From assembly GCA_002291955.1 (NCBI GenBank), contig DBBA01000227.1:8254-16973 (forward strand): a DNA stretch of 8,720 nt, in the 5' to 3' direction. The notes below the pieces were generated by a model. The model saw only the letters and a program-made list of their open reading frames with translations. It searched no databases and was not told where the DNA came from. Numbering within the stretch: position 1 is the stretch's first letter; every line of letters begins with the position of its first letter. Positions 1 to 6,617 of the stretch are shown here, in pieces. The stretch is from Rhodobacteraceae bacterium UBA996. GTDB taxonomy: Bacteria > Pseudomonadota > Alphaproteobacteria > Rhodobacterales > Rhodobacteraceae. Made by a program: the position numbers and the translations under genes.

Positions 1-22
1 GACCCTGACCCTGACCCTGACC
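1..22. repeat. Hexanucleotide tandem repeat GACCCT, about 3.7 copies
   Basis: The window opens with three full GACCCT units followed by GACC, ending one base before the ribosome binding site of the first gene. Read in one frame each unit contains a TGA stop, so an upstream plus-strand gene in that frame could end here, for example at bases 6-8. In the other frames it would read as Asp-Pro or Thr-Leu repeats. The true extent is unknown because the repeat runs off the left edge. Confidence 0.85.
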
Positions 23-26
23 GGAG
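23..26 (+). promoter_or_regulatory. Ribosome binding site of the sugar-phosphate isomerase-like gene
   Basis: GGAG lies 9 bases before the ATG at 36, a normal Shine-Dalgarno distance. It supports that ATG as the start. It directly follows the GACCCT repeat. Confidence 0.6.
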
Positions 27-35
27 TATCCGTCC

Positions 36-851
36 ATGTCCCTGCCTGTCGTCGGAGCCGCCCTGATGGTCGAGGACCTGGCCGACCATCGCGCCTGGCT
101 CTTGGAGCGCCCGCGCGATCTGGAGATCCAGAGCTTCTACGAGGCGCATGTGCTGGACGGCGACTGGCACCCCGCGGTGGCCGAGGCGAAGCGCCAGCTG
201 GACGGGTTCGCCGGGCGGCTGGGCATCCACGGGCCGTTCTGGGGGCTGGCGATCGACACGCCCGACCCGGCGGTGCGGGGGATCGTCACCCACCGGATGA
301 TGCAGGGGCTCGACGTCTGCGCGGCGCTTGGCGCCGACCAGATGGTGATCCACAGCCCCTATACCACCTGGGACTGGCACAACCTCGACATGCGGCCCGG
401 CACGCGGACCCGCGTGATCGACAACACGCGGGCGTGCCTCGCCCCCGTGCTGGCCCGCGCCGCGGATCAGGGCGTGCAGCTGGTCCTGGAGAACATCGAG
501 GACATCGACCCCCTCGACCGCGCCCGTCTGGCCGAGGCGCTGGACTGGCAGGCGCTGGCGATTTCGGTGGACACGGGCCACGCGATGTATGCGCACGGGT
601 CCACGGGGGCGCCGCCGGCGGACTATTTCATCCGGGTGGCAGGCGCGCATCTGGCCCACATCCACCTGCAGGACGCCGACGGCCACGCCGACCGGCACTG
701 GCGGATCGGGCGGGGCAGCATCCACTGGCCCGCGGTGTTCCAGGCCATCGCGGACACAGGCGCCAATCCGCGCCTGATCCTGGAGATGAACGATGTGGCC
801 GACGTGCTGCCATCCGCCCGCTGGCTCGAGGCGCAGGGGCTGGCGGTGTAG
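36..851 (+). CDS. Sugar phosphate isomerase/epimerase-like TIM-barrel protein (AP endonuclease 2 superfamily)
   Basis: This 271-residue cytoplasmic protein has the hallmarks of the xylose-isomerase-like TIM barrel family, which includes sugar phosphate isomerases/epimerases and endonuclease IV. Motifs fall in the expected strand order: HGPF (H65), VIHSPY (H106), LENIED (E152), SVDTGH (D179, H182), HIHLQD (H208, H210), DRHW followed by a GRG loop (D219, H221) and LILEM (E250). E152, D179, H182, H210, D219, H221 and E250 are plausible divalent-metal ligands by family analogy. There is no signal peptide or membrane segment. The length is normal for the family, and the ATG has a good GGAG site. 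Related proteins isomerise or epimerise keto-sugars or inositol derivatives; the substrate cannot be told here because no sugar-metabolism genes are adjacent. It converges on the AEC permease gene. Endonuclease IV proper is unlikely, since its longer set of metal-binding motifs is not evident. Confidence 0.85.
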   Translation: MSLPVVGAALMVEDLADHRAWLLERPRDLEIQSFYEAHVLDGDWHPAVAEAKRQLDGFAGRLGIHGPFWGLAIDTPDPAVRGIVTHRMMQGLDVCAALGADQMVIHSPYTTWDWHNLDMRPGTRTRVIDNTRACLAPVLARAADQGVQLVLENIEDIDPLDRARLAEALDWQALAISVDTGHAMYAHGSTGAPPADYFIRVAGAHLAHIHLQDADGHADRHWRIGRGSIHWPAVFQAIADTGANPRLILEMNDVADVLPSARWLEAQGLAV

Positions 852-994
852 CAGGCGGTCTCCACGTCGCCGAACGATGCCGCCACACCGCAGTCCGTGA
901 TGGGGCGGTTCCCCCAGGCTGAGACGGAAGGGCAGTGGATGGCCGCGGTCAGCCGCTGCAACGCCGGTGATCTGCACTTTATGGCGTCAGGTCG

Positions 995-1010
995 GACGAC
1001 TTCGTTCGTC
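995..1010. other. Small hairpin (5-bp stem)
   Basis: GACGA (995-999) pairs with TCGTC (1006-1010) around a 6-base loop. It is weak alone and is listed because it sits just before two stronger hairpins. Confidence 0.3.
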
Positions 1011-1026
1011 GCGCCGGTGGCACCAA

Positions 1027-1056
1027 AGCGGCTGGCCGAGGGGGCGGCCATCCGCT
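1027..1056. terminator. Hairpin, possible part of a bidirectional terminator or extragenic palindrome
   Basis: AGCGG (1027-1031) and TGGCC (1033-1037) pair with GGCCA (1046-1050) and CCGCT (1052-1056). This gives an 11-position stem with one C/T mismatch and an 8-base loop. It lies downstream of both convergent genes. There is no U-run on either side, so it is not a classical intrinsic terminator. GC-rich genomes often lack the U-run, and the position fits transcript ends. Confidence 0.4.
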
Positions 1057-1085
1057 GCCCGGGCCGCTTCGCGGCTGTTCCGGGC
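1057..1085. terminator. Strong GC hairpin abutting the previous one
   Basis: The outer stem GCCCGG (1057-1062) pairs with CCGGGC (1080-1085). The inner stem GCCGC (1063-1067) pairs with GCGGC (1071-1075) around a UUC loop. A 4-base bulge TGTT (1076-1079) lies on one side. It starts at the base after the preceding hairpin ends. It could serve as a terminator for either convergent gene or belong to a repeated extragenic palindrome. No U-run is present. Confidence 0.45.
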
Positions 1086-1140
1086 GGGGCGTCCGGTCCG
1101 TCTTCGCAGCGAATTCGATCCGCACCGGGTGACCTTCCAC

Positions 1141-2070
1141 TCAGGGGAGCACCTGCAACCACACCCAGGCCGACAGAAGGCACGACGCCGTGCCCGCCAG
1201 CACGCCAGATGCCGCCACCCGGCGCGCCACCCCGTACATGTTGGCGAAGAGATAGGCGTTGACGCCCGGGGCCATGGCGGCGGTCAGGACGGCGGACCGC
1301 ATCTCGGCCGTGGTCAGGCCCAGCGCGCGGCCAAGGCCGAAGGTCACGGCGGGGTGCACGATCAGCGAGATGCAGACCACCATCGCGATGGTGGCCATGT
1401 CGCCCTCGGGCCGGTAGCGGTAGAGGACGCCGCCCAGCCCGAACAGCGCCGCCGGGATCGCCGCGCGGATCATCAGGTCGAGCGCGTCCTGTACGACGCC
1501 GGGGATCGGCAGGCCCGTCACGTTCATGGCGAAGCCCGCAAGGATGCCCAGCACCAGCGAGTTGCGGAACACCGCGTTGACGATGGTGCGGGCGGTGCCC
1601 AGCACCCCGGCGCCCGAGGCGCGCGCGATCTCCATCGCGGTGATGCCGACGACGTAGCAGAAGGGGGCGTGGAACGCGACGATGACGAAGTTCGCGGCGA
1701 GTGCGTCGGGGCCATAGGCGCGTTCGGTGATGGGCACGCCCAGCATGATGGAATTCGAGAACATCGCAGCGAAGCCGATGGCGACCGCGTCGGGCCAGGG
1801 CCGGGCGAAGATCAGCCGCGCCCCCGCAAGGCCCAGCGCGAAGCCGGTCAGTGCGCCCGCGTAGAAGGCGCCCAGAAGGCGGGGTTGCAGGCTGGCCGAC
1901 AGGTCGAGGTTGGCGATGGCGGAAAACAGAAGGCAGGGGATCGCGAAGCCTTGGGTGAACTTCGCCAGCCCGTCGATATGCGCGTCCTCGATCCAGCCGC
2001 GCCAGGCGGCGAGGTAGCCGAAGCCCAGCACCAGGAAGACTGGCAGGATGACGTCGATCAGCGCCTGCAC
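1141..2070 (-). CDS. AEC family transporter (auxin efflux carrier-type permease)
   Basis: This 309-residue inner-membrane protein is strongly hydrophobic throughout. It has about ten candidate membrane segments, for example around residues 4-22, 66-88, 125-146, 170-186, 226-248 and 285-305. Family features visible are the SN pair with nearby GVP (S105-N106, 111-113), PAALFGLGG (206-214) and PGVNAYLFANMYG (268-280). AEC permeases are secondary carriers; bacterial members move organic acids such as malate or malonate, and the auxin link comes from plant PIN homologues. The substrate here is unknown. The start is a GTG one base after the TGA of the MBL gene, with no clear ribosome binding site, so translation is probably coupled. 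It is the last gene of the operon and converges on the isomerase-like gene. Confidence 0.88.
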   Translation of the reverse strand: MQALIDVILPVFLVLGFGYLAAWRGWIEDAHIDGLAKFTQGFAIPCLLFSAIANLDLSASLQPRLLGAFYAGALTGFALGLAGARLIFARPWPDAVAIGFAAMFSNSIMLGVPITERAYGPDALAANFVIVAFHAPFCYVVGITAMEIARASGAGVLGTARTIVNAVFRNSLVLGILAGFAMNVTGLPIPGVVQDALDLMIRAAIPAALFGLGGVLYRYRPEGDMATIAMVVCISLIVHPAVTFGLGRALGLTTAEMRSAVLTAAMAPGVNAYLFANMYGVARRVAASGVLAGTASCLLSAWVWLQVLP

Positions 2071-2071
2071 G

Positions 2072-2869
2072 TCAGACCGTGTAGCGGATGGTCATCCCGT
2101 CGAAGGCCGGGGTGACGAGGGGCGGTGTCTCCGCGTCCACCCGGGTGTGGTCGAGGTCCACATGCATGTTCGTCAGCACCGCGCGGGCGGGGCGCGCGCG
2201 GGCGATCCAGTCGAGCGTAAGCGCCAGGTGCGCGTGACTGGGATGCGGCTTGTAGCGGAGCGCGTCCACCACCCAGCAGTCGAGGTTCTCGATGGCCGCC
2301 CAGCCCTCGGGCAGCATCTCGGACACGTCGGGCAGATAGGCGAGGTCGTGGATGCGGAAGCCGAGCGCGGTGATGTTGCCGTGCTGGGCCGGGAAGGGGG
2401 TGAGCGTTATGTCGCCCCCTGCCCCGCCGATGGTGACGGCCCCGCGGATCGCGTTCATGTCGAGGATCGGTGGGTAGTCCGATCCGGGCGGCTGGACGAA
2501 GGCATAGCCGAAGCGGGCCATCAGCGCGTCGAGCGTGCGGTCGTCGGCCCAGACGGGCAGGCGGCGACCGGTGTTGAACACGATCATGCGCAGGTCGTCG
2601 ATGCCATGCACATGGTCGGCATGGGCGTGGGTGTAGACGACTGCATCGACCTCGCCCACGCCCGCGCGCAGGAGTTGCTGGCGCAGGTCGGGGGACGAGT
2701 CGATCAGGACGCGCGTGGTGCCGCCGGTGTCGTGGCGCTCCACCAGCATGGAGCAGCGGGTGCGGGCGTTCCTGGGGTTCGCGGGGTCGCAGTCGCCCCA
2801 GATCCCGCCGAGGCGGGGCACGCCCCCGGACGACCCGCAGCCGAGGATGGTGAAGACCAGTTCGGCCAT
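2072..2869 (-). CDS. MBL-fold metallo-hydrolase, PhnP-like
   Basis: This 265-residue cytoplasmic metallo-beta-lactamase-fold protein opens with the GCGSSGGVP signature (10-18) typical of the PhnP/RNase Z-like branch. The metal motif is THAHADH (80-86; H81, H83, D85, H86). Further likely ligands are H163 (QHG), D181 (LAYLPD) and H236 (LTNMH). H212 and H214 resemble the catalytic-His region of PhnP. Relatives are phosphodiesterases: PhnP acts on cyclic ribose phosphates and RNase Z on tRNA ends. No phn genes are nearby and the substrate is not inferable. Only scattered cysteines (C11, C27, C40) are present, so the full structural zinc cluster of E. coli PhnP is not evident. The ATG is one base after the tatD TGA, which suggests coupling. 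TatD next to an MBL hydrolase is a recurrent arrangement in alphaproteobacteria. Confidence 0.88.
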   Translation of the reverse strand: MAELVFTILGCGSSGGVPRLGGIWGDCDPANPRNARTRCSMLVERHDTGGTTRVLIDSSPDLRQQLLRAGVGEVDAVVYTHAHADHVHGIDDLRMIVFNTGRRLPVWADDRTLDALMARFGYAFVQPPGSDYPPILDMNAIRGAVTIGGAGGDITLTPFPAQHGNITALGFRIHDLAYLPDVSEMLPEGWAAIENLDCWVVDALRYKPHPSHAHLALTLDWIARARPARAVLTNMHVDLDHTRVDAETPPLVTPAFDGMTIRYTV

Positions 2870-2870
2870 G

Positions 2871-3671
2871 TCAGGCAGCGGCTTTCTGCGCGGCGGCTTT
2901 CGTGAACAGCCGGTCGAAGTTCGCTTCCGTCGCCGCGGCGAAGTCGGGCAGGGGCAGGCCGAAGACCTGTGCGCCGACCGTCGCCGTCAGCGCGGTGTAG
3001 GCCGGTTCGCAGCGCTTGCCCCGGTGGGGGGGCGGCGCGAGGTAGGGGGCGTCGGTTTCCAGCAGGATGCGGTCCAGCGGCGCGGCGGCGAAGATCGCGC
3101 GCAGGTCGTGGGATTTCGGGAAGGCGGCGATCCCAGACATGGACAGGTAGAACCCGAGGTCGAGGGCCGCGCGGGCGAGTGCCGGGCCCGAAGAGAAGCA
3201 GTGCATGACGCAGGCGAAGGCGCCATTGCGGTGTTCCTCGGTCAGGATGCGCGCCATGTCGTCATCCGCCGCGCGGGAGTGGATGATCAGCGGCAGACCG
3301 GTGACGCGGGCGGCAGCGATCTGGGTGCGCAGGCTGTCCTGCTGGGTCGCCGCCGTTTCGGAGGTGTAGTGGTAGTCGAGCCCCGCCTCGCCGATGCCGA
3401 CCATCCTGGGGTGGCGGGCGAGAGTCAGCAGTTCGTCCACCGTGACCGGCGGCTCGTCGGCCACATGCAGGGGGTGCAGGCCCGCGGCCCAGAACACGCC
3501 GTCGAAGCGGTCGGCGATGGCCTGCACCTGCGGGGCGAGGCGGGGGCGCGTGCAGATCGTGACCATCCGGCGCACGCCTGCCGCACGGGCGCGGTCGACC
3601 ACGGCGTCAAGGTCGCCGGCAAGGTCGGGGAAGTCGAGGTGGCAGTGGCTGTCGGTGAGGGAGGGCGGCAT
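2871..3671 (-). CDS. TatD family metal-dependent deoxyribonuclease/hydrolase (YcfH-like)
   Basis: This 266-residue amidohydrolase-fold (TIM barrel) protein is the usual length for the TatD family. All signature metal-site motifs are intact: DSHCHLDF near the N-terminus (H9, H11), GEAGLDYHY (E95), IIHSR (H131), MHCFSS (H157) and LLETDAPYLAPPPHRGKRCEP (D207). TatD enzymes show Mg-dependent 3'-5' exonuclease or DNase activity and have been linked to repair and to DNA fragmentation. The position after holB matches E. coli ycfH, so the YcfH branch is the better guess than TatD itself, which belongs with the Tat secretion genes. There is no signal peptide. The start ATG lies 15 bases downstream of the holB TAA, and a weak AAGG sits about 12 bases before it. 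The C-terminus ends in an Ala/Lys-rich tail. Confidence 0.93.
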   Translation of the reverse strand: MPPSLTDSHCHLDFPDLAGDLDAVVDRARAAGVRRMVTICTRPRLAPQVQAIADRFDGVFWAAGLHPLHVADEPPVTVDELLTLARHPRMVGIGEAGLDYHYTSETAATQQDSLRTQIAAARVTGLPLIIHSRAADDDMARILTEEHRNGAFACVMHCFSSGPALARAALDLGFYLSMSGIAAFPKSHDLRAIFAAAPLDRILLETDAPYLAPPPHRGKRCEPAYTALTATVGAQVFGLPLPDFAAATEANFDRLFTKAAAQKAAA

Positions 3672-3686
3672 GGCCGGTCGGGCGCC

Positions 3687-4814
3687 TTATCGGGCGGCTT
3701 GGGAGACGGCGTGGGCCGCGGCGGTGTCGTTGAGCTTCAGGAGCATATCGAGCACCAGCGCTGCCGGGTCAAGATTGACGGTCCGGCCCCGGCGCGCGCG
3801 GGATATCAGCGCGGCCTCGGCCTCGGCCCAGGCGCGGGCGGCCTGGGGACCGGGGGACAGGCGGGCGAGCCAGGGTTCGGGGGCGTCCGGGGGCAGCCCG
3901 GCGCCGGTGCGCGCAAGCCGCGACAGGATCAGCCCGGTCAGGCGGATCATCAGGTCGAAGGCCGCATCCCCCCCGCGGGCGATGTCGTCGGACAGGCGCG
4001 CGGCCTCGGACCGGTCAAGGCTGGGGGCGGTGGCAATCAGGCGGGTCAGACGGTCCCAGAGCGGCAGGCCGTCGGCGGCGAGAAGGCGGATCGCCTCGCC
4101 CGCCGAACCGGCGGACAGCATCGCCAGCCGGGCAGCGTCGGGGCCGGGGTCGTGGCCTGCCTGCGCAAGGGCCGCCGACACGTCGGCGGGCGCGAGGGCC
4201 GACAGGGGCAGCGTGCGGCAACGGGAGCGGATGGTGGGCAGAAGCCCCGCGGGCTGGTGGCTGACGAGGAACAGCGTGGTCCGGGGCGGGGGTTCCTCCA
4301 GCACCTTGAGGATCGCGTTGGCGGCCGAGGGGTTCATCTCGTCCGCCGCATCGACGATCACCGCGCGGCGACCCCCGTCAGCGGCGGAGAGACCGAGGAA
4401 CCCGCGGAGCTTGCGCACCTCGTCCACGCCGATCTGGGCCATCAGGCGGTCGCCCTTGTCGTTCGCGCCGCGGCGGATCAGCAGCAGCCGCGGTTCGGAC
4501 AGCGCGGCCATGCGGCGGGCCACGGGGTGGTCGGGCGCCACGTCAAGGGTCGCGGGCGGGGGCGGTGCGCCGAACAGGCCGTCGGGTTCGGTGTCCGGCG
4601 TGGCCAGCAGGAACCGCGCCGCGCGCCAGGCGAAGGTGGCCTTGCCCACGCCGCGGGGGCCGGTGACCAGCCAGCCGTGGTGCAGGCGCCCGCCGGTGAA
4701 GGCCGACAGGAACGCGGCCTCGGCTTGCGCCTGCCCGAACAGGCGGAGCGTGTCGCGCGGGTGGGGCGCGCCGTCCACCCGGTCGGGTTCGGGAAGGTCT
4801 GACGGGTCGCTCAT
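3687..4814 (-). CDS. holB: DNA polymerase III subunit delta' (clamp loader)
   Basis: This 375-residue AAA+ protein of the clamp-loader complex loads the beta sliding clamp onto primed DNA. The N-terminal region has GRLHHGWLVTGPRGVGKAT, with a P-loop at 52-59. A Walker B-like VDAADE (154-159) is followed by MNPSAANAILKVLEEPP, the classic clamp-loader segment. The conserved SRC motif is at 197-199 (SRCR). No cysteines occur between P-loop and Walker B, so the four-Cys zinc module of the E. coli protein is absent. The C-terminal part (from about 215) is helical and Ala/Leu-rich, as expected for lid and collar domains. The ATG overlaps the tmk stop (ATGA) with no Shine-Dalgarno, indicating translational coupling. 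The stop is TAA. The neighbourhood tmk-holB-tatD supports the call strongly. Confidence 0.95.
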   Translation of the reverse strand: MSDPSDLPEPDRVDGAPHPRDTLRLFGQAQAEAAFLSAFTGGRLHHGWLVTGPRGVGKATFAWRAARFLLATPDTEPDGLFGAPPPPATLDVAPDHPVARRMAALSEPRLLLIRRGANDKGDRLMAQIGVDEVRKLRGFLGLSAADGGRRAVIVDAADEMNPSAANAILKVLEEPPPRTTLFLVSHQPAGLLPTIRSRCRTLPLSALAPADVSAALAQAGHDPGPDAARLAMLSAGSAGEAIRLLAADGLPLWDRLTRLIATAPSLDRSEAARLSDDIARGGDAAFDLMIRLTGLILSRLARTGAGLPPDAPEPWLARLSPGPQAARAWAEAEAALISRARRGRTVNLDPAALVLDMLLKLNDTAAAHAVSQAAR

Positions 4815-5449
4815 GCGGGCAGCGGCAGGGCGGCGCGGACCGCCGACAGCACGTCCGCCGCGACGGTATCGGGATCATGCCGCCCGTCGATCAGCCGGAA
4901 CCGGGCCGGATGGCGGGCGGCCAGCGCGAGGAACCCCGCGGCCAGACGTTCCTGGAAGCCCTGGCCCATCTCCTCGAACCGGTCCTCGCCCGAGCGGCGG
5001 GCCAGGCCGCGGGAGAGCGCGGTTGCGGGGTCCATGTCAATGAGCAGCGTCAGGTCGGGTTCCACGCCGATCACCGCGGCGTGCAACTGGTCCACGAGGG
5101 CGGTCAGGTCGCCGCGGGTGGCGCCCTGGTAGACGCGGGTGGAATCGGCGAAGCGGTCGGAGATCACCACCGCGCCGCGGGCGAGTGCGGGCCGGATCGT
5201 GCGTTCCAGATGGTCGCGCCGGGCGGCGGTGAACAGGAGGATTTCCGTCTCGGGCGACCAGCGGTCGGGCGGGCCTTCGACCAGCAGGCGGCGGATCATC
5301 TCGGCCCCCGGGGCGCCGCCGGGTTCGCGCGTCAGGACCACGTCGCGGCCCTGTCCCCGCAGGGTGTCGGCCAGCCGCCGCGCATGGGTCGTCTTGCCCG
5401 AGCCGTCGATCCCCTCGAACGTGACGAACAGGCCCTGCGGCGTGGTCAC
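4811..5449 (-). CDS. tmk: Thymidylate kinase (dTMP kinase)
   Basis: Thymidylate kinase phosphorylates dTMP to dTDP using ATP, an essential step of dTTP supply. The 212-residue product has FEGIDGSGKTT (11-21, P-loop), the TREPGG dTMP-binding motif (40-45), DRFADSTRVYQG (98-109) and a lid segment RRSGEDRFEE (151-160). The arginines in the lid fit the E. coli-type (type II) enzyme. The frame stays open to 5746, but the extra 99 residues are Arg/Pro/Gly-rich shadow sequence inside the carboxypeptidase gene. The family N-terminus begins exactly at the GTG at 5449. That GTG overlaps the upstream TGA (GTGA) and has AGGG a few bases before it, so I chose it. The 3' end overlaps the holB start by 4 bases. 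This is a typical length for the family. Confidence 0.96.
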   Translation of the reverse strand: MTTPQGLFVTFEGIDGSGKTTHARRLADTLRGQGRDVVLTREPGGAPGAEMIRRLLVEGPPDRWSPETEILLFTAARRDHLERTIRPALARGAVVISDRFADSTRVYQGATRGDLTALVDQLHAAVIGVEPDLTLLIDMDPATALSRGLARRSGEDRFEEMGQGFQERLAAGFLALAARHPARFRLIDGRHDPDTVAADVLSAVRAALPLPA

Positions 5450-6603
5450 AGCCAGCCCTGCACCTGCCGGGCAAGCCGTTCGGCCAGGATGCCGGTGGCG
5501 ATGCGGATGCGGACCGCAAAGCCGCCGCGCGCCACGTCGCGGTCGGCCACCAGCGGGATCACGGCGGGTTCCAGCCCGTCGCGCGGGATCACCAGTTCGC
5601 CAAGCTGCTGTCCCGCGGCCACCGGTGCCTCGATCGGACCGCGGAACACGACCTCGCCGGGGATGCCGCCCTGCTGGAGCGCGGGGAACAGGAGCTTCAC
5701 GTCCTCGGCCGCCTGCAGGCCCACGCTGCGCGTGTTGCCAAGCCACACGGGCGCCTCGGCGACCACGGTGCCACCTTCGACCACGGTGCGGGTCAGGAAC
5801 TGGCGGAAGGCCCAGGCGACGACACGCTCGGCTTCCTCGGCGCGGGCGGCGTCGGTCGGCAGGCCGGTGATGACGAACACGACGCGCCGGTCGCCCTGCA
5901 CGGCGGACCCGACAAGGCCGTAGCCCGCCTCGGACGTGTGGCCGGTCTTGAGCCCGTCCGCGCCGATCCCGAGGCCAAGAAGCGGGTTGCGGTTCTCGTG
6001 GTTGGAGGGCACGCGGCCGTCGAACGAATACTCGGTCTGGGCGAAGTAGCCGTAGTATTCGGGAAATTCGGCGATCAGGCGCACGGCGATGCGGCCCAGA
6101 TCCTCCATCGACTGGCGGTGGGCCGAGTTGGGCCAGCCGGTCGAATTGGCAAAGGTGGACTGGGTCAGGCCGATGGCCCGGCCGCGTTCGTTCATCAGGC
6201 GCGCAAACGCGTCCTCGGACCCCGCCAGCCCTTCGGCCACCACCACGCAGGCATCGTTGCCGGACTGGACGATGATGCCCTGGATCAGTTCCTCGACCGT
6301 GGGGCGGTCGGTCTGGTTCAGGAACATGGACGAGCCCTGCATCGCCATCGCGCGCGCCGACACCGGGAACCGGGTGTCCATCGTCACGCGGCCGTCGCGC
6401 AGCGCCTCGAACAGCATGTTCAGCGTCATGATCTTGGTCATCGACGCGGGCGGCAGGGGGACGTCGGCGTTCTTGGCCAGAAGCACGGTGCCGGTCGTCA
6501 TGTCGTAGACCCAGGCGGCGGTGGCCGCGGTCTCGAACGCCGCGCGCGAGGGGGCGGCAAGGGCGGTCAGGGCCGCGACGGCGAGGGCGATCAGGCGAAG
6601 CAT
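5446..6603 (-). CDS. dacC: D-alanyl-D-alanine carboxypeptidase, PBP5/6 type
   Basis: This 385-residue periplasmic penicillin-binding protein removes the terminal D-Ala from peptidoglycan pentapeptides and so limits cross-linking. A Sec signal peptide (residues 1 to about 21, ending PSRA-A) precedes the S11 peptidase domain. That domain has all three active-site motifs: SMTK (54-57, nucleophile S54), SGN (114-116) and KTG (219-221). The region from about 275 to 345 matches the beta-rich PBP5 C-terminal domain. The final 20 or so residues (RIATGILAERLARQVQGWL) look amphipathic and could anchor the enzyme to the inner membrane, as in E. coli PBP5/6. The start ATG has AGGAG 8 bases upstream. It is first gene of the operon and sits behind a SPOR-domain lipoprotein gene. 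The dacC label is by class; dacA-type naming is equally defensible. Confidence 0.94.
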   Translation of the reverse strand: MLRLIALAVAALTALAAPSRAAFETAATAAWVYDMTTGTVLLAKNADVPLPPASMTKIMTLNMLFEALRDGRVTMDTRFPVSARAMAMQGSSMFLNQTDRPTVEELIQGIIVQSGNDACVVVAEGLAGSEDAFARLMNERGRAIGLTQSTFANSTGWPNSAHRQSMEDLGRIAVRLIAEFPEYYGYFAQTEYSFDGRVPSNHENRNPLLGLGIGADGLKTGHTSEAGYGLVGSAVQGDRRVVFVITGLPTDAARAEEAERVVAWAFRQFLTRTVVEGGTVVAEAPVWLGNTRSVGLQAAEDVKLLFPALQQGGIPGEVVFRGPIEAPVAAGQQLGELVIPRDGLEPAVIPLVADRDVARGGFAVRIRIATGILAERLARQVQGWL

Positions 6604-6611
6604 CGGCGGGT

Positions 6612-6616
6612 CTCCT
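6612..6616 (-). promoter_or_regulatory. Ribosome binding site of the DD-carboxypeptidase gene
   Basis: AGGAG on the minus strand lies 8 bases before the ATG at 6603. It is the clearest Shine-Dalgarno on the minus strand and marks the first gene of the operon. It directly follows the 16-base tandem repeats. Confidence 0.75.
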
Positions 6617-6617
6617 G

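Larger units (their letters stand above)
852..1140. other. Intergenic region between convergent genes, no convincing gene
   Basis: These 289 bases separate the ends of the isomerase-like gene (plus) and the AEC permease gene (minus). The region looks slightly less GC-rich than the flanking genes. The only open frames either extend antisense into the neighbouring genes or lack a ribosome binding site. One plus-strand frame (GTG at 897 or ATG at 900, to 1262) has a more mixed amino-acid composition than most shadow frames. It overlaps the permease 3' end by about 120 bases, so I do not call it a gene. The notable content is the pair of abutting hairpins at 1027-1085 and a weaker one at 995-1010. 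Confidence 0.6.
1141..6603 (-). other. Predicted six-gene operon: DD-carboxypeptidase, tmk, holB, TatD, MBL hydrolase, AEC permease
   Basis: All six genes run on the minus strand with almost no intergenic DNA. The carboxypeptidase TGA overlaps the tmk GTG by 3 bases (GTGA at 5449-5446). The tmk TGA overlaps the holB ATG (ATGA at 4814-4811). holB and tatD are 15 bases apart; tatD and the MBL gene, and the MBL gene and the AEC gene, are each 1 base apart. Several starts have no clear Shine-Dalgarno, which fits translational coupling. tmk-holB-tatD adjacency is widely conserved in bacteria. No promoter-like sequence was recognised inside the block. Confidence 0.8.

Noticed and set aside
434..922. 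A 162-codon plus-strand frame inside the isomerase-like gene
   Set aside because: It is a frame-shifted shadow with Arg/Gly/Pro/Ala bias, and the main frame carries all the metal-site motifs.
967..2115. A 382-codon plus-strand frame opposite the AEC permease
   Set aside because: The translation is Arg/His/Gly/Asp-rich shadow sequence without domains; the minus-strand permease has clear family motifs.
2715..4802. A 695-codon plus-strand open frame antisense to holB, tatD and the MBL gene
   Set aside because: It is Gly/Arg/Val-rich with no family motif and lies opposite three clearly recognised genes. Long antisense frames are expected at this GC content.
5450..5746. A 99-residue N-terminal extension of thymidylate kinase
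   Set aside because: The extension is Arg/Pro/Gly-rich and lies inside the carboxypeptidase gene; the family N-terminus begins at the GTG at 5449.
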